From Nocardioides oleivorans (lineage in GTDB: Bacteria > Actinomycetota > Actinomycetes > Propionibacteriales > Nocardioidaceae): DNA of 64,000 bases. The stretch is taken from contig NZ_SDWT01000001.1 in assembly GCF_004137255.1 (NCBI RefSeq), positions 620,001 to 684,000 on the forward strand, in the 5' to 3' direction. This document shows positions 16,367 through 26,697 of this stretch, piece after piece; positions within the stretch are counted from its first letter, which is position 1, and the number at the start of each line of letters is the position of its first letter. A program made the position numbers and the translations under genes. The notes beneath the pieces are model-generated. The model worked only from the letters and a program-made list of their open reading frames with translations, was not told the origin of the DNA and ran no database searches.

Positions 16367-17326
16367 TCACTGCAGGCGGGCCTGCGAGATCGAGTAGAGG
16401 GCGACCGAGGCTGCCACGCCGGCGTTGAGCGACTCCAGCTGGCCGGCCATCGGGATCGACACGACCTGGTCGCAGGTCTCGGACACGAGCCGGCCCAGGC
16501 CCTTGCCCTCCGAGCCGACGACCACGACGAGCGGGCCCTCGGCCAGGCCACCGGGCGCGACGAGCTCGGGCAGCGACAGGTCGCCGTCGGCGGCGAGGCC
16601 GACGACCATGCAGCCGGCGTCCTGGTAGGCCTTCAGCTGGCGGGTCAGGTTCACCGTCTGCGCGACGGGGAGGCGGGCGGCCGCACCGGCGCTGGTCTTC
16701 CACGCCGAGGCGGTCATGCCGGCCGCGCGCCGCTCCGGGATGACGACGCCGTGCGCACCGAAGCCTGCGGCCGAGCGGATCACGGCGCCGAGGTTGCGCG
16801 GGTCGGTCACCGAGTCGAGCGCGACGATGAGCGCCGGCTCCTTGGCCTCGTCGGCCCGCTCGAGCAGGTCGTCGGCGTGGGCGTACTCGTAGGCCGGCAG
16901 CCGGGCGGCGAGGCCCTGGTGGACCGCGCCGCTGGTCATCCGGTCCATCTCGTTGCGGGTGACCTCGAGCATGGTCAGGCCCTGCTCGGCGGCGAGCTTG
17001 AACACCTCGCGCATCCGGCCGTCGCGCTCGGTGCCCTCGGCGACGTAGACCGCGGTGACGGGCACGCCGCCCTGGAGCAGCTCGAGCACGGAGTTGCGGC
17101 CGGCCGCCCACTCGGCGTCCGAGGACGTACGCCGCCGGGGACGGGTCTCCTTGGCGCGCTCGGTGCGCTTGGCCGCCTTGTGCGCCTGGTGGTAGGGCCG
17201 GTCCTTCGCCTTCGGCGTCGGGCCCCTGCCCTCGAGCCCGCGACGGACGCGACCACCCGAGCCGGCGGTGGGGTTGCCCTTGCCGGTCTTCTTGATCGAG
17301 CCCTTGCGTTGAGAGTTACCAGCCAC
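16367..17326 (-). CDS. rlmB: 23S rRNA 2'-O-ribose methyltransferase, RlmB/TrmH family
   Basis: 319 residues. A basic, disordered N-terminal extension (about 1-70) is followed by a substrate-binding domain (WAAGRNSVLELLQ) and the SPOUT catalytic domain with NLGAVIRSAAGFGAHGVV near 178, VVVVGSEGKGLGRL near 268 and the knot segment IPMAGQLESLNAGVAASVAL near 292. RlmB methylates the ribose of G2251 in 23S rRNA. It follows cysS by 63 bp on the same strand, the order usual in actinobacteria. Confidence 0.94.
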   Translation of the reverse strand: MAGNSQRKGSIKKTGKGNPTAGSGGRVRRGLEGRGPTPKAKDRPYHQAHKAAKRTERAKETRPRRRTSSDAEWAAGRNSVLELLQGGVPVTAVYVAEGTERDGRMREVFKLAAEQGLTMLEVTRNEMDRMTSGAVHQGLAARLPAYEYAHADDLLERADEAKEPALIVALDSVTDPRNLGAVIRSAAGFGAHGVVIPERRAAGMTASAWKTSAGAAARLPVAQTVNLTRQLKAYQDAGCMVVGLAADGDLSLPELVAPGGLAEGPLVVVVGSEGKGLGRLVSETCDQVVSIPMAGQLESLNAGVAASVALYSISQARLQ

Positions 17327-17389
17327 GGAGTGACCCCTTTCGGTGATTGAGGAGGGCGCGCAGCGCCCGTCTCGAAATCCCGGCCATTC

Positions 17390-18790
17390 CTACACACTCC
17401 ACTTCGGGCCGGTCGGGGTGTCTTCCACCTCGACGCCGGCCGCCTTGATCTGGTCTCGGATGGCGTCGGCGCGGGCCCAGTCCTTCGCCTCGCGCGCCGC
17501 CGCCCGGTCGGCCAGGAGGCCCTGCACCAGGGCGTCCACGACCTCGGTCAGCTTGTCGTCGGAGCCGCCGGTCGCCCATGCCTCGTCGGCCGGGCTCAGG
17601 CCGAGCACGTCGAGCATCGCGAGGACCTCCCCGAACTTCTGGGAGAGCGCCTCGGACGCACCGTCCGCGAGCAGCCGGTTGCCCTCGCGCACGGAGTCGT
17701 GGATCACGGCCACTGCCGCCGGGGTGCCGAGGTCGTCGTCCATCGCGGCGACGAACGCGTCCGGCAGGGCGGCGTACCACTCACCCACGACCGGGGCGGC
17801 GCGGTCGAGGAAGTCCTCGATCCGCCGGAACGCGGTCGCGGCGTCGTCGAGCGCCTCGAAGCTGAACTCGACGTGCGAGCGGTAGTGGGCGGCGACCATG
17901 TAGTAGCGCAGCTCCTGGCCGCGCACCCGCTTCAGCACCTCGGGGATCAGGAGCGAGTTGCCGAGCGACTTGCTCATCTTCTCGCCGGCGGTGGTGATCC
18001 AGGCGTTGTGCAGCCAGTACGACGCGAACGGACGGCCCGCGGCACGCGACTGCGCCTGCTCGTTCTCGTGGTGCGGGAAGCGGAGGTCGACACCGCCGCC
18101 GTGGATGTCGAAGGCGGGGCCGAGGTACTTGCCGGCCATCGCCGAGCACTCGATGTGCCAGCCCGGACGACCGGGACCCCACGGGGACGGCCAGGCAGCG
18201 GTCTGCGGCTCGGACTCCTTCTTCCATCCCTTCCACAGGGCGAAGTCGCGCGGGTCGCGCTTGCCGCGCGGGTCGGCGTCGCCGGCGGGCTCCATGTCGT
18301 CGACCTTCTGCCGGGTCAGCTCGCCGTAGGCCGGCCAGCTGCGCACGTCGAAGTAGACGTCGCCGCTGCCGTCCTCGGCGGCGTAGGCGTGGCCCTTCGC
18401 GATCAGCTCCTCGGTCAGCTCCACGATCTCCGGGACGTGGCCGGTGGCGCCCGGCTCGTAGGTCGGCGGCAGCACGTTGATGGCCGCGAGGGCCTTGTCG
18501 AGCTCGCGCTTCATCGCGGCGGCGAGGGCGTACCAGTGGACGCCCTGCTCGGCCGACTTGGTGAGGATCTTGTCGTCGATGTCGGTGACGTTGCGGATGA
18601 AGTCGACCTCGTGGCCGGTCGCGGAGAGCCAGCGCCGCAGCACGTCGAAGTTGACCGCGGAGCGCACGTGCCCGACGTGCGGCTCGGACTGCACGGTGAG
18701 CCCACAGACGTAGATGCCTGCCCGGCCCTCGACGAGGGGGACGAAGTCGCGCGTCTCGCGCGTGGCGGTGTCGTGGAGCCTGAGTGTCAC
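17390..18790 (-). CDS. cysS: Cysteinyl-tRNA synthetase
   Basis: 466 residues, class I synthetase charging tRNA-Cys. Signatures: [19 protein letters not shown] near 28 with the HIGH-like HVGH, the zinc-site segment GWHIECSAM near 205, and KMSKSLGN near 265. The C-terminus is normal. The GTG at 18790 gives the family N-terminus; TAGACT on the minus strand (18803-18798) lies 7 nt before it, a leaderless promoter arrangement. The gene heads a cysS-rlmB-phosphoesterase run. Confidence 0.97.
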   Translation of the reverse strand: MTLRLHDTATRETRDFVPLVEGRAGIYVCGLTVQSEPHVGHVRSAVNFDVLRRWLSATGHEVDFIRNVTDIDDKILTKSAEQGVHWYALAAAMKRELDKALAAINVLPPTYEPGATGHVPEIVELTEELIAKGHAYAAEDGSGDVYFDVRSWPAYGELTRQKVDDMEPAGDADPRGKRDPRDFALWKGWKKESEPQTAAWPSPWGPGRPGWHIECSAMAGKYLGPAFDIHGGGVDLRFPHHENEQAQSRAAGRPFASYWLHNAWITTAGEKMSKSLGNSLLIPEVLKRVRGQELRYYMVAAHYRSHVEFSFEALDDAATAFRRIEDFLDRAAPVVGEWYAALPDAFVAAMDDDLGTPAAVAVIHDSVREGNRLLADGASEALSQKFGEVLAMLDVLGLSPADEAWATGGSDDKLTEVVDALVQGLLADRAAAREAKDWARADAIRDQIKAAGVEVEDTPTGPKWSV

Positions 18791-18797
18791 CCGCGCA

Positions 18798-18803
18798 AGT
18801 CTA
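18798..18803 (-). promoter_or_regulatory. -10 element of cysS (leaderless)
   Basis: TAGACT on the minus strand ends 7 nt before the GTG start codon, so transcription should begin at or near the start codon. The same spacing recurs at many genes of this window. Confidence 0.6.
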
Positions 18804-18895
18804 GGGGCGGATCGGCGATCCCCCGACTCGACGGACGCAGCCACGGATCCTGTGACTCCTGTGACGTGTGGGACCTCGCGGGTTATCGTCGACCG

Positions 18896-20101
18896 GTGCT
18901 CCGACGCGTCGCCTCCCTCGCCCTTCCCGCCACCCTGCTGCTCGGCGGGCTCACCGCGCCGGCCACTGCGTCCGACCACGACGTCGTACGCACCCGCGCG
19001 GCGTCGCAGGTCGCCCTGACGTCGTGGAGCACGTACGCCGACTTCAAGGCGGGCACGCGCAGCGGCCTCAAGCTCGGCCGCGGGCTGGTCTCGGTGCGCG
19101 CCGCGAAGCCGCGCACCGTCGCGGGCCGGGCCTACGAGGCCGGCACCTGGACCTCGCCCTGGGCCACCCCCGGCTTCGGCGCCACGTCGCTGGTCCCGAC
19201 CTGGGAGGCCTCGACCCCCGGGCGGAGCATGGTCCGCGTCGAGGTCCGCGCCAAGGGCAGCGACGGTCGCACCGGCAGCTGGGACACCATGGCCGACTGG
19301 TCCCGGACCAACCGCCCGGTCAGGCGGACGACGTACTCCGGGCAGGCCGACGACCTCGGCTCGGTCAACGTGGACACCTGGACCGCCGCGAGCACCATCA
19401 GCGCCTGGCAGGTCCGGGTCACGCTGATGCGGCCGAAGGGATCGACCAACGCCGTGACCCTCGAGCGCGTCGGCGCCGTCGCCTCGGCCGGCGAGAAGAC
19501 CCCGCGGCCCACGTCCGTCCCCGGCCCCGGCGTGGGCACGGTGCTCGACGTCCCGCCCCTGTCGCAGATGGTGCACACCGGCCACTACCCGCAGTGGGGA
19601 GGTGGCGGCGAGGCGTGGTGCTCGGCGACCTCCACCGCGATGGTCCTGGGCTACTACGGCATCGCCCCCGCCCCCACGGGCATCGCGGCCGGTCACGTCG
19701 ACGCCGTCGTCGACCACACCGCGAAGATGGTCTACGACCACGGCTACCGCGGCACCGGCAACTGGGCCTTCAACACCGCCTACGCCGCCACGCTGGTGGC
19801 CGGCGACTCCTACGTCACCCGGATGAGCGGGCTGCGCGAGGCCGAGGACTACATCGCCGCCGGGGTGCCGCTGGTCGTGTCGATCGCCTTCGGCCGCAAC
19901 CAGCTGACCGGCGCGCCGATCTCGGCCAGCAACGGCCACCTGCTCGTCATCGTCGGCTTCGAGGCCGACGGCGACGTCGTGGTCAACGACCCCGCCGGCG
20001 CCACCGACGCCGAGGTGCGCCGGGTCTACGACCGCGCGCAGCTCGAGCGGATCTGGATCGCGGCCTCCGGCGGGACGGCGTACGTCATCCGCAACAGCTA
20101 G
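18896..20101 (+). CDS. Secreted C39-like cysteine peptidase
   Basis: 401 residues with a signal peptide (about 1-24, ending near ATAS). Residues 40-200 form an unrecognised beta-rich domain; residues about 215-401 are a peptidase C39-like fold. The catalytic set is visible: Cys242 in [11 protein letters not shown], His348 in [10 protein letters not shown] and Asp365 in NDPAG. It probably hydrolyses peptides outside the cell; no ABC exporter for leader-peptide processing is nearby, so a bacteriocin role is unlikely. TATCGT at 18884-18889 lies 6 nt before the GTG, a leaderless promoter. It diverges from cysS. Confidence 0.85.
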   Translation: MLRRVASLALPATLLLGGLTAPATASDHDVVRTRAASQVALTSWSTYADFKAGTRSGLKLGRGLVSVRAAKPRTVAGRAYEAGTWTSPWATPGFGATSLVPTWEASTPGRSMVRVEVRAKGSDGRTGSWDTMADWSRTNRPVRRTTYSGQADDLGSVNVDTWTAASTISAWQVRVTLMRPKGSTNAVTLERVGAVASAGEKTPRPTSVPGPGVGTVLDVPPLSQMVHTGHYPQWGGGGEAWCSATSTAMVLGYYGIAPAPTGIAAGHVDAVVDHTAKMVYDHGYRGTGNWAFNTAYAATLVAGDSYVTRMSGLREAEDYIAAGVPLVVSIAFGRNQLTGAPISASNGHLLVIVGFEADGDVVVNDPAGATDAEVRRVYDRAQLERIWIAASGGTAYVIRNS

Positions 20102-20117
20102 CCGCCGGGAGCTCGCC

Positions 20118-21632
20118 TCAGCGTGCGGTCACCTCGATGGTGTGCCACCCGGTGGCGCCGTCGGGGTCGGGCCGCACGACGACGCTGGTCTGGGTCTCGC
20201 CGTCCTTGCCGGTCGCGCGGACCCGGACCTCGTGGTCGCCCTCGTCCAGGTCGACGGTGAGCGCCCACTGCACCCAGGTGTCGTCGGACGGGACCCGGCC
20301 GAGCTCCGCGGGCTCCCACGCGCCGCCGTCGACCTGGACCTCGACCCGCGAGATGCCCGTGTGCTGGTGCCACGCGACGCCACCGATCGCCACCGGGCCG
20401 ACGGCCACGTCGTCGCCGGAGCGCGGGACGTCGATGCGCGAGGCGATCTTCACCGGCCCCTCGGCCGACCAGCCGCGCGTCGTCCAGTAGCCGACCGAGT
20501 CGGCGAACGTGCTGACCTCCATGTCGACCACCCACTTCGTGGCCGAGACGTAGCCGTAGAGCCCCGGCACCACCGTGCGCACGGGGAAGCCGTGCTCGAT
20601 GGGCAGCGGACGGCCGTTCATCGCCACCGCGAGCATCGCGTCGCGGTCGTCGGTGAGCGCCGCCAGCGGGGTCGCGCAGGTCCACCCGTCGTGGGAGGTC
20701 TGCAGCACGCAGTCGGCCTCCGCGCTCACGCCGAGGCCCTCGAGCAGGTCGGCGATGCGTACGCCGCTCCAGCGGGCGTTGCCGATCAGGTCGCCGCCCA
20801 CCTCGTTGCTGACGCAGTTGAGGGTGATCCACGACTCCGTCAGCCGGCGCGCGACGAGCTGGGAGTAGGTGAGCGTCACCTCCCGGTCGACCCGGCCGTG
20901 GATGCGCAGCGACCACGCGTCGGGCTCGATCGTGGGCACGGTGATCGAGGTGTCGATCCGGTAGAAGTCGTCGTTGGGGGTCTGCCACGGGCTGATCCCG
21001 GCGAGCCCGAGCGAGGTCGCCGGCGGGGCGGGTCGGCGGGTCACGCCGGGGATCCGGAGCAGCTGGCGGCTGGTCTCGACCTGGCGACGACCGGCGCCGA
21101 CCACGCGGCCGGCGACCGCGATGCCGAGCGAGGCGATGCCGATCGTGCCCGCGACGAGGAGGAACACGCGCCGCTCGCGCGACTCGAGGTCGGGACGCAG
21201 CACGCCGCGGTGCAGGGCGTCGGTCAGTGCCGCATGGACGGCGATCCAGGTGACCAGCCCGACCCCCACCGGGAGCACGTCGACCAGGCCCGCGCCCCGC
21301 TGCGCCAGGACCGACACCAGCCCGACCGCGGCGAGCGCGACCCACACCGGCAGGGGGCGCCACCAGGCCCGGCGAGCCAGCGACCCCGCCCACGCGAACG
21401 CGGCGAGCACGACGACCAGCACCCCGGTCACCAGCACCGGCTTGTCGAGGTGGCCGAGGACCTGGATCGCCCGCTCGGCGACCGATCCGGGGGTGAGCCG
21501 GATGACCAGCTCGGCGACCGCGACGACCGGCGACTCCCGGATCGTGAAGATCATCGCCGTCGCGTAGCTGGTCGCCAGGCCGGCCAGCCCAGCCAGGACG
21601 CCGGCCAGCCGCCAGTGCGCACGGGTGGTCAT
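20118..21632 (-). CDS. Membrane molybdopterin-dependent oxidoreductase, sulfite oxidase-like
   Basis: 504 residues. Four or five membrane segments occupy about residues 10-185, followed by a sulfite-oxidase-type molybdopterin domain: DFYRIDTSI near 230, [13 protein letters not shown] near 280 with the Cys expected to ligate molybdenum, [20 protein letters not shown] near 360, and a C-terminal dimerisation domain ([16 protein letters not shown] near 440). The electron donor is unknown; the fused membrane part suggests transfer to the quinone or cytochrome pool. ATG 21632 starts 34 bp from the divergent ispF. Confidence 0.9.
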   Translation of the reverse strand: MTTRAHWRLAGVLAGLAGLATSYATAMIFTIRESPVVAVAELVIRLTPGSVAERAIQVLGHLDKPVLVTGVLVVVLAAFAWAGSLARRAWWRPLPVWVALAAVGLVSVLAQRGAGLVDVLPVGVGLVTWIAVHAALTDALHRGVLRPDLESRERRVFLLVAGTIGIASLGIAVAGRVVGAGRRQVETSRQLLRIPGVTRRPAPPATSLGLAGISPWQTPNDDFYRIDTSITVPTIEPDAWSLRIHGRVDREVTLTYSQLVARRLTESWITLNCVSNEVGGDLIGNARWSGVRIADLLEGLGVSAEADCVLQTSHDGWTCATPLAALTDDRDAMLAVAMNGRPLPIEHGFPVRTVVPGLYGYVSATKWVVDMEVSTFADSVGYWTTRGWSAEGPVKIASRIDVPRSGDDVAVGPVAIGGVAWHQHTGISRVEVQVDGGAWEPAELGRVPSDDTWVQWALTVDLDEGDHEVRVRATGKDGETQTSVVVRPDPDGATGWHTIEVTAR

Positions 21633-21666
21633 CGGACCATTCTTGCGCGTCGGGCATGATGCCCGC

Positions 21667-22140
21667 GTGACCTCACCCCGGATCGGCATCGGCACGGACG
21701 TGCACCGCCTGGTCGCCGGGGTCCCGATGCACCTCGCCGGGCTCGCGTGGCCGAACGAGCCGGCCGGTCTCGAGGGCCACTCGGACGCCGACGTCGCCGC
21801 CCACGCCGCGTGCGACGCCCTCTTCTCCGCCGCCGGGCTGGGTGACCTCGGCTCGAACTTCGGCACGTCCGAGCCCCAGTGGGCCGGCGCGTCCGGGGCG
21901 ACGCTCCTGGCCGAGGCCGCCCGCCGCGTGCGCGGGGCCGGCTTCGAGATCGGCAACGTCGCCGTGCAGGTGATCGGCACCGTGCCGCGCCTCGGCCCCC
22001 GTCGCGCCGAGGCCGCCGAGGCGCTCTCCGCCGCGGTCGGCGCACCGGTCAGCATCTCCGCCACCACGACCGACGGCCTCGGCCTCACCGGTCGCGGCGA
22101 GGGCGTCGCCGCCATCGCCACCGCGCTCGTCACCGGCTGA
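21667..22140 (+). CDS. ispF: 2-C-methyl-D-erythritol 2,4-cyclodiphosphate synthase
   Basis: 157 residues, normal length. IspF makes the cyclic diphosphate of the MEP isoprenoid pathway. Metal ligands lie in GIGTDVHRL at the N-terminus and [13 protein letters not shown] near 38; the substrate loop [13 protein letters not shown] and the C-terminal [18 protein letters not shown] are intact. GTG 21667 is chosen from family length; CATGAT 6 nt upstream may serve as -10. In most actinobacteria ispF follows ispD; here a 12-kb polyol-type block separates it from ispD at 34051. Confidence 0.97.
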   Translation: MTSPRIGIGTDVHRLVAGVPMHLAGLAWPNEPAGLEGHSDADVAAHAACDALFSAAGLGDLGSNFGTSEPQWAGASGATLLAEAARRVRGAGFEIGNVAVQVIGTVPRLGPRRAEAAEALSAAVGAPVSISATTTDGLGLTGRGEGVAAIATALVTG

Positions 22141-22246
22141 CACGTCCCGCCACCCCGGCGGCGTACGCGCTCCGGCCCGGCCCGCGCGCGGCCGCGCGCC
22201 GCCACGATGCCGCGCGCCCCGGGGCCGATCCGGCACGCCCGGACCC

Positions 22247-22295
22247 TTGCGCCCGGTGACAGCCGTCACCTACCATCGGGTCAAACGTGACGACC
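22247..22295 (+). promoter_or_regulatory. Promoter and putative operators of the E1/E2 operon
   Basis: TTGCGC (22247-22252) and TACCAT (22271-22276) are spaced by 18 nt. The spacer holds the dyad GGTGAC-AGCC-GTCACC (22255-22270), which contains the CRP/GlxR-type core GTGA-N6-TCAC. Just downstream TCAAACGTGACGACC (22281-22295) overlaps the expected start site and matches 13 of 15 bases of an element before the second SorC gene (29026-29040). A CACATATGTG palindrome follows at 22301-22310. Confidence 0.55.
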
Positions 22296-22325
22296 ACAAG
22301 CACATATGTGCATATAGGAGCTCGC

Positions 22326-23303
22326 ATGACTGCCACCCCCGGCACGGACCACGACACCGCCGCGCACGCCCTGCTGACCATGTGGACCATCCGTCGTTTC
22401 GAGGAGGCCGTCGACGACCTGTTCGCACGCGGCCTCATGCACGGGACGATGCACCTCTCCATCGGCCAGGAGGCCTCGGCCACCGGCGCGTGCCTGGCCC
22501 TGCGCACCGACGACGCCATCACCTCCACCCACCGGGGCCACGGCCACTGCATCGCCAAGGGCGCCGACCTCACCCGGATGATGGCCGAGCTGCTCGCCAA
22601 GGAGACCGGCTACTGCCGCGGTCGCGGCGGCTCCATGCACATCGCCGACACCGCGACCGGCAACCTCGGCGCCAACGGCATCGTCGCCGGCGGCATCCCG
22701 ATCGCCGCAGGTGCGGCGCTCGCCTTCCAGATGCGCGGCGAGGACCGCGTCGTGGCCTGCTTCTTCGGCGACGGCGCCGCCAACGAGGGCGCCTTCCACG
22801 AGGCGGTCAACCTGGCCGCGATCTGGAAGCTCCCGGTCGTCTTCATCTGCGAGAACAACAAGTACGGCATGTCCTTCTCCACCGAGAAGTCCTTCGCCAT
22901 CGAGAACATCTCCGAGCGCGGCGCGGCCTACGGCATCCCCGGCGTCACCGTCGACGGCAACGACCTCGACGCGGTGCACGACGCCGTCAGCACCGCCGTG
23001 GCCCGTGCCCGCGCCGGCGAGGGCCCCACGCTTGTCGAGAACCTGACCTACCGCTGGAAGGGCCACAGCAAGTCGGACAAGAACCTCTACCGCACCAAGG
23101 AGGAGATCGCCGACTGGCGTGCCAAGGACCCGATCCTCCGCTTCGAGGCGCAGGTGAAGGAGTCCGGCCTGCTGACCGACGAGGAGGTGCAGGCCATCCG
23201 CACCCAGGCCATGGAGGACATGCGCGAGGCCGTGCGCCAGGCCAACGCCGCACCCGACGCCGACCCGTCCGACCTCCTCGACGCGGTCTTCGCCCGCGCC
23301 TGA
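22326..23303 (+). CDS. TPP-dependent dehydrogenase E1 alpha (acetoin/pyruvate dehydrogenase type)
   Basis: 325 residues. The thiamine diphosphate motif runs from [13 protein letters not shown] to ICENNKYG (about 145-180), and [11 protein letters not shown] near 60 plus [14 protein letters not shown] near 97 are typical of AcoA/PdhA. With the next two genes it forms the E1 and E2 parts of a 2-oxo-acid or acetoin dehydrogenase complex, which transfers an acyl unit to CoA. Sequence alone does not separate acetoin from pyruvate specificity; the AcoA-like GRGGSMH and catabolic setting favour an acetoin-like substrate. ATG 22326 has GGAG at 22317-22320. No E3 gene is adjacent. Confidence 0.85.
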   Translation: MTATPGTDHDTAAHALLTMWTIRRFEEAVDDLFARGLMHGTMHLSIGQEASATGACLALRTDDAITSTHRGHGHCIAKGADLTRMMAELLAKETGYCRGRGGSMHIADTATGNLGANGIVAGGIPIAAGAALAFQMRGEDRVVACFFGDGAANEGAFHEAVNLAAIWKLPVVFICENNKYGMSFSTEKSFAIENISERGAAYGIPGVTVDGNDLDAVHDAVSTAVARARAGEGPTLVENLTYRWKGHSKSDKNLYRTKEEIADWRAKDPILRFEAQVKESGLLTDEEVQAIRTQAMEDMREAVRQANAAPDADPSDLLDAVFARA

Positions 23304-23331
23304 CCCGCGACCAGACACAGGAGACATCCCC

Positions 23332-24345
23332 GTGAGCACCCTTCAGAACGAGACCGGCACCGACCGCGTCATCACCTACTCCGAGGCAGTCCGCGAGGCC
23401 ATCGGCCAGGCCATGGAGGCCGACGAGCGCGTCTTCATGCTCGGTGAGGACATCGGCATCTACGGCGGCGCCTTCGGCGTCAGCGGCGACCTCTACCACC
23501 GCTTCGGAGCCGACCGGATCCGCGACACCCCCATCTCCGAGCTCGGCATCGTCGGCGCGGCCGTCGGCGCGGCGCTCGCCGGGATGCGCCCCATCGTGGA
23601 GATCCAGTTCTCCGACTTCACCAACCAGGCGATGGACCAGATCGTCAACCAGGCCGCCAAGATCCACTACATGCTCGGCGGTGCGATGTCGGTGCCGATG
23701 GTGCTGCGCGCGCCTCTGGGCTCCGGCACCGGTGCGGCCGCCCAGCACTCGCAGAGCCTCGAGGCGTGGTTCGCCCACGTGCCCGGGCTCAAGGTCGTCA
23801 TGCCGGCGACCGCCGCTGACGCCAAGGGCCTGCTGCTCTCGGCGATCGACGACCCGAACCCGGTCATCGTGCTCGAGCACAAGCTGCTCTACCGCACCTC
23901 GGGCCCGGTCCCGGAGGAGGCCGTCCGCGTCCCCCTCGGCAAGAGTGCCGTGCACCGCCGCGGCGAGCACATCACGATCGTCGCCACGGGCGTCATGGTC
24001 TCCCGCTCGCTCGAGGCCGCCGAGATCCTGGCCGCCGACGGCATCGAGGTCTCGGTGATCGACCCCCGCACCCTCACCCCCCTCGACGACGCCCCGATCC
24101 ACGAGGACGTCTCGCGCACGGGCCGCGCGCTGCTCGTGCAGGAGGCACCCGGCCACGTCGGCTTCACCGCGGAGCTCTCCGCGCGGATCGCGGAGTCCCC
24201 GACGATCTACCGGCTGCTCGCGCCCGTGCGCCGGCTCAGCGGCCTCGACGCGCCGATCCCCTACGCCCCGCAGCTGGAGAAGGCGTCCGTCCCGCAGGTC
24301 GACAACATCGTCGAGGCTGCCAAGACGATGATGAAGGAGTCCTGA
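23332..24345 (+). CDS. TPP-dependent dehydrogenase E1 beta (acetoin/pyruvate dehydrogenase type)
   Basis: 337 residues of the transketolase pyrimidine-binding and C-terminal family. Typical segments are [20 protein letters not shown] at the N-terminus, [15 protein letters not shown] near 37, [20 protein letters not shown] near 66 and [20 protein letters not shown] near 138. It forms an alpha2beta2 heterotetramer with the product of the gene 28 bp upstream and binds TPP at the interface. GTG 23332 gives a standard N-terminus. Its TGA overlaps the ATG of the E2 gene. Confidence 0.87.
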   Translation: MSTLQNETGTDRVITYSEAVREAIGQAMEADERVFMLGEDIGIYGGAFGVSGDLYHRFGADRIRDTPISELGIVGAAVGAALAGMRPIVEIQFSDFTNQAMDQIVNQAAKIHYMLGGAMSVPMVLRAPLGSGTGAAAQHSQSLEAWFAHVPGLKVVMPATAADAKGLLLSAIDDPNPVIVLEHKLLYRTSGPVPEEAVRVPLGKSAVHRRGEHITIVATGVMVSRSLEAAEILAADGIEVSVIDPRTLTPLDDAPIHEDVSRTGRALLVQEAPGHVGFTAELSARIAESPTIYRLLAPVRRLSGLDAPIPYAPQLEKASVPQVDNIVEAAKTMMKES

Positions 24346-25595
24346 TGGCCAGGCTCGCGATCCGGATGCCCAAGATGTCGATGACGATGACCGAGGGCGA
24401 GGTCAACGAGTGGATGGTGCGCGTCGGTGACGAGGTCGCCGAGGGCGACGTCGTCTGCGAGGTGATGACCGACAAGGTCGACATGGAGGTCGAGAGCACC
24501 GTCTCCGGCACCCTCGTCGAGATCGTCGTCGAGTCCGGCACCGTCGAGGTGGGCGAGCCCATCGGCTGGGTCGAGGGCGAGGACACCGGCGGTGGCTTCG
24601 GCGACCTGCTCGCCGGCCCTGCCCCGGAGCCGGACGCCGACGTGACCGCGACCGAGCCCGAGCCGGTCGCGGCGGCACCCGAGCCCGAGCCGGCGACCCC
24701 CGCCGCCACGGGCATCGTGCCGGCTGTGCCGCGCGCCCGGGCCCTGGCCCGCGACAACGGGGTCGACCTCGCCTCCGTGACGCCGACCGGCCCCGAGGGA
24801 CTGGTGCGCGTCGAGGACGTCGAGCAGGTCGTACGGCCGGCAGCCGCGCCGGCTGCCCCTGCCGCCGCACCCGCACCCCCCGCCCCTGCCGCCCCTGCGC
24901 CCGCTCCCGTCGCGCCTGCTCCCGTCGCAGCCGCACCGGCGGCGGCGAGCGCGCCGAGGCCGACCGACGACCGCCGCATCGCGGTCCGCCGGGCGGTCGC
25001 GCGCAAGATGGTGCCGACCGCGGCGATCCCGCAGTTCACCGTCTGGCGCCAGGTGCACCTCGACACCGCCAACGCGGTGCGCAACGGCGTCTCGTGGACG
25101 ACCGTCCTCCTGCGGGCGTACGCCGCCGCCCTCCGCGACGTGCCCGAGCTGCTGTCGCGCTGGGAGGACGACGCACCCACCGAGGCCGGCCCGCCGGCGA
25201 TCGCGCTCGCGGTCGCCACCGAGCGCGGGCTCATGGTGCCGACGTTCCTCGAGCCCGACGCGCGGCCGATCGCCGACGTCGACGCCGAGGTGCGCTCGGT
25301 GGTGGCGCAGGTCCAGAAGGGCAAGCTCGACCCGGCCTACATGGGCGTGGCCAACGGCTCGGTGTCCAACCTCGGCGGCCTGGGCGTGGACCAGTTCCAG
25401 GCGCTGCTCACGCCGCCGCAGGCGAGCGTGCTGTCGCTGGGCACGATCACCCAGCGGCCGGTCGCCGTGCCGGGCGGGCTGGGTGTCGCGCTCACCGTCA
25501 ACGCCGGCCTCACCGTCGACCACCGGGTGGCCGACGGGGCGCACGGCGCCCAGCTGCTCGAGGCGTTCTCGAGGCGGCTCTCCGGCGGCCTCTGA
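24345..25595 (+). CDS. Dihydrolipoamide acyltransferase E2
   Basis: 416 residues. One lipoyl domain (1-80) with the lipoylated Lys44 in MTDKVDME, an acidic linker, a peripheral-subunit-binding domain (VPRARALARDNGVDL, about 125-160), a long Ala/Pro linker (about 165-210), then the catalytic domain with His393 in VDHRVADGA. It accepts an acyl group from the E1 pair and passes it to CoA. The catalytic domain is slightly short compared with PdhC but keeps the HxxxDG motif. The start overlaps the E1 beta stop, so the three genes are one operon, ended by a hairpin at 25611. Confidence 0.9.
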   Translation: MARLAIRMPKMSMTMTEGEVNEWMVRVGDEVAEGDVVCEVMTDKVDMEVESTVSGTLVEIVVESGTVEVGEPIGWVEGEDTGGGFGDLLAGPAPEPDADVTATEPEPVAAAPEPEPATPAATGIVPAVPRARALARDNGVDLASVTPTGPEGLVRVEDVEQVVRPAAAPAAPAAAPAPPAPAAPAPAPVAPAPVAAAPAAASAPRPTDDRRIAVRRAVARKMVPTAAIPQFTVWRQVHLDTANAVRNGVSWTTVLLRAYAAALRDVPELLSRWEDDAPTEAGPPAIALAVATERGLMVPTFLEPDARPIADVDAEVRSVVAQVQKGKLDPAYMGVANGSVSNLGGLGVDQFQALLTPPQASVLSLGTITQRPVAVPGGLGVALTVNAGLTVDHRVADGAHGAQLLEAFSRRLSGGL

Positions 25596-25610
25596 GCCGA
25601 CCCTCCCGGT

Positions 25611-25638
25611 GGGCGCGCGGACCTCCGTCCGCGCGCCC
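25611..25638 (+). terminator. Hairpin terminator after the E1/E2 operon
   Basis: GGGCGCGCGGAC and GTCCGCGCGCCC form a perfect 12-bp stem with a CTCC loop, 15 bp after the E2 stop. No T-run follows, as is common for actinobacterial terminators. Confidence 0.75.
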
Positions 25639-25648
25639 GCTGTGGCTC

Positions 25649-25677
25649 TTGACCGTGACCCCGATCACATCTACGGT
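25649..25677 (+). promoter_or_regulatory. Promoter of the first SorC/galactitol-PTS operon with CRP-like site
   Basis: TTGACC (25649-25654), 17 nt spacer and TACGGT (25672-25677) form a good sigma-A promoter. The spacer contains GTGA-CCCCGA-TCAC (25655-25668); with flanks CGTGA and TCACA it matches the CRP/GlxR consensus at 9 of 10 informative bases. A further dyad GGCAC-TCCC-GTGCC lies at 25687-25700. Confidence 0.6.
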
Positions 25678-25722
25678 TCCCGCCTAGGCACTCCCGTGCC
25701 ACCCATAAGCACGGAGGTGCCG

Positions 25723-26697
25723 ATGCCCGCCGCACGCGATCCCGCCATCCTGATGCGGGTCGCCGAGCTCTACTACCTCGAGGACAAGTCGCAGGCCGAG
25801 ATCGCCGAGCTGCTGTCCACGGGCCGCCCCAACGTCTCCCGCATGCTCAAGGAGGCCCAGCGGCAGGGCATCGTCGAGATCAAGGTGCACGACCCGAGCG
25901 GACGCGTCCGCGACCTCGAGCGCCGGCTCGCACAGGCCTTCGGGCTCAGCGAGGTCCGGGTCTCGGCGCGCAACCCGCACGCGGGCGAGACCGCCTCACG
26001 CGTCGGCGCCCTGGTCTCCGGGCTCCTGCTCGACCAGCTCGGGGAGTCCACGACGGTGGGCATCTCGTGGGGCCGCGCCCTCCACGCCTCGGTCGAGGCG
26101 ATGAGCACCGACCGCGACCACGACGTCACCGTCGTCCAGCTCCTCGGTGGCATGTCGGCCATCGGCAACGAGGTCAGCGGGCAGGAGCTCGCCCGCTCCC
26201 TCGCGGTGGCCCTGGGCGGCACCTACCGGCTGATGCACGCACCTGCCACCCTCGGCTCGCCCGAGGCCGCGCAGGCCCTGCGCGAGGAGCCCAGCGTCGC
26301 GCAGGCGCTGGAGGCCGCCCGCAGCTGCGACATCGCGCTGGTCGGCATCGGCACGCCCGCCTCGGGCTCCTCGGCCGCCGTCGTGGAGTCCCTGGCCCTC
26401 GACGCGGCCGACGCCCGTGCGTTCTGGGACCAGGAGCCCGTCGGAGACCTCGCCGGGCGCTACTTCACCGCGACCGGCGCCCCGGTCGACGGGCCCGTCG
26501 ACGACCGCGTCATCTCCGTCAGCCTGCACGACCTGGCCGCGATCCCGCTCGTCATCGGGGTGGCCCTGGGCCGCGACAAGACGGCAGCGGTGCACGGCGC
26601 GCTGCTCGGCCACCACGTCGACGCCCTGGTCTGCGACGAGAGCCTCGCCCGCAGCCTCCTCACCCACCAGTCCCCCAGCCAGGAAGGCACCACATGA
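25723..26697 (+). CDS. SorC/DeoR-family sugar-binding transcriptional regulator (first)
   Basis: 324 residues. An N-terminal helix-turn-helix (LEDKSQAEIAELLSTGRPNV, about 18-40, then SRMLKEAQRQGIVEI) is followed by the SorC/CggR sugar-phosphate-binding domain (VQLLGGMSAIGNEVSGQELA near 140, IALVGIGTPASGSS near 205). It probably senses a phosphorylated polyol or sugar made by the adjacent PTS. ATG 25723 has GGAGG at good spacing. Its TGA overlaps the gatB ATG. It is a clear paralogue of the regulator at 29060, sharing SQAEIA, NVSRML and EAQRQGIVEI. Confidence 0.92.
   Translation: MPAARDPAILMRVAELYYLEDKSQAEIAELLSTGRPNVSRMLKEAQRQGIVEIKVHDPSGRVRDLERRLAQAFGLSEVRVSARNPHAGETASRVGALVSGLLLDQLGESTTVGISWGRALHASVEAMSTDRDHDVTVVQLLGGMSAIGNEVSGQELARSLAVALGGTYRLMHAPATLGSPEAAQALREEPSVAQALEAARSCDIALVGIGTPASGSSAAVVESLALDAADARAFWDQEPVGDLAGRYFTATGAPVDGPVDDRVISVSLHDLAAIPLVIGVALGRDKTAAVHGALLGHHVDALVCDESLARSLLTHQSPSQEGTT

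Noticed and set aside
18896-20101. Bacteriocin-processing C39 transporter peptidase
   Set aside because: No ABC transporter domain or small precursor gene is adjacent; the protein is a stand-alone secreted enzyme.
22184-22199. Palindrome GCGCGCGGCCGCGCGC as terminator of ispF
   Set aside because: It has no loop beyond the dyad centre and such GC runs are frequent here; no T-run or further support.
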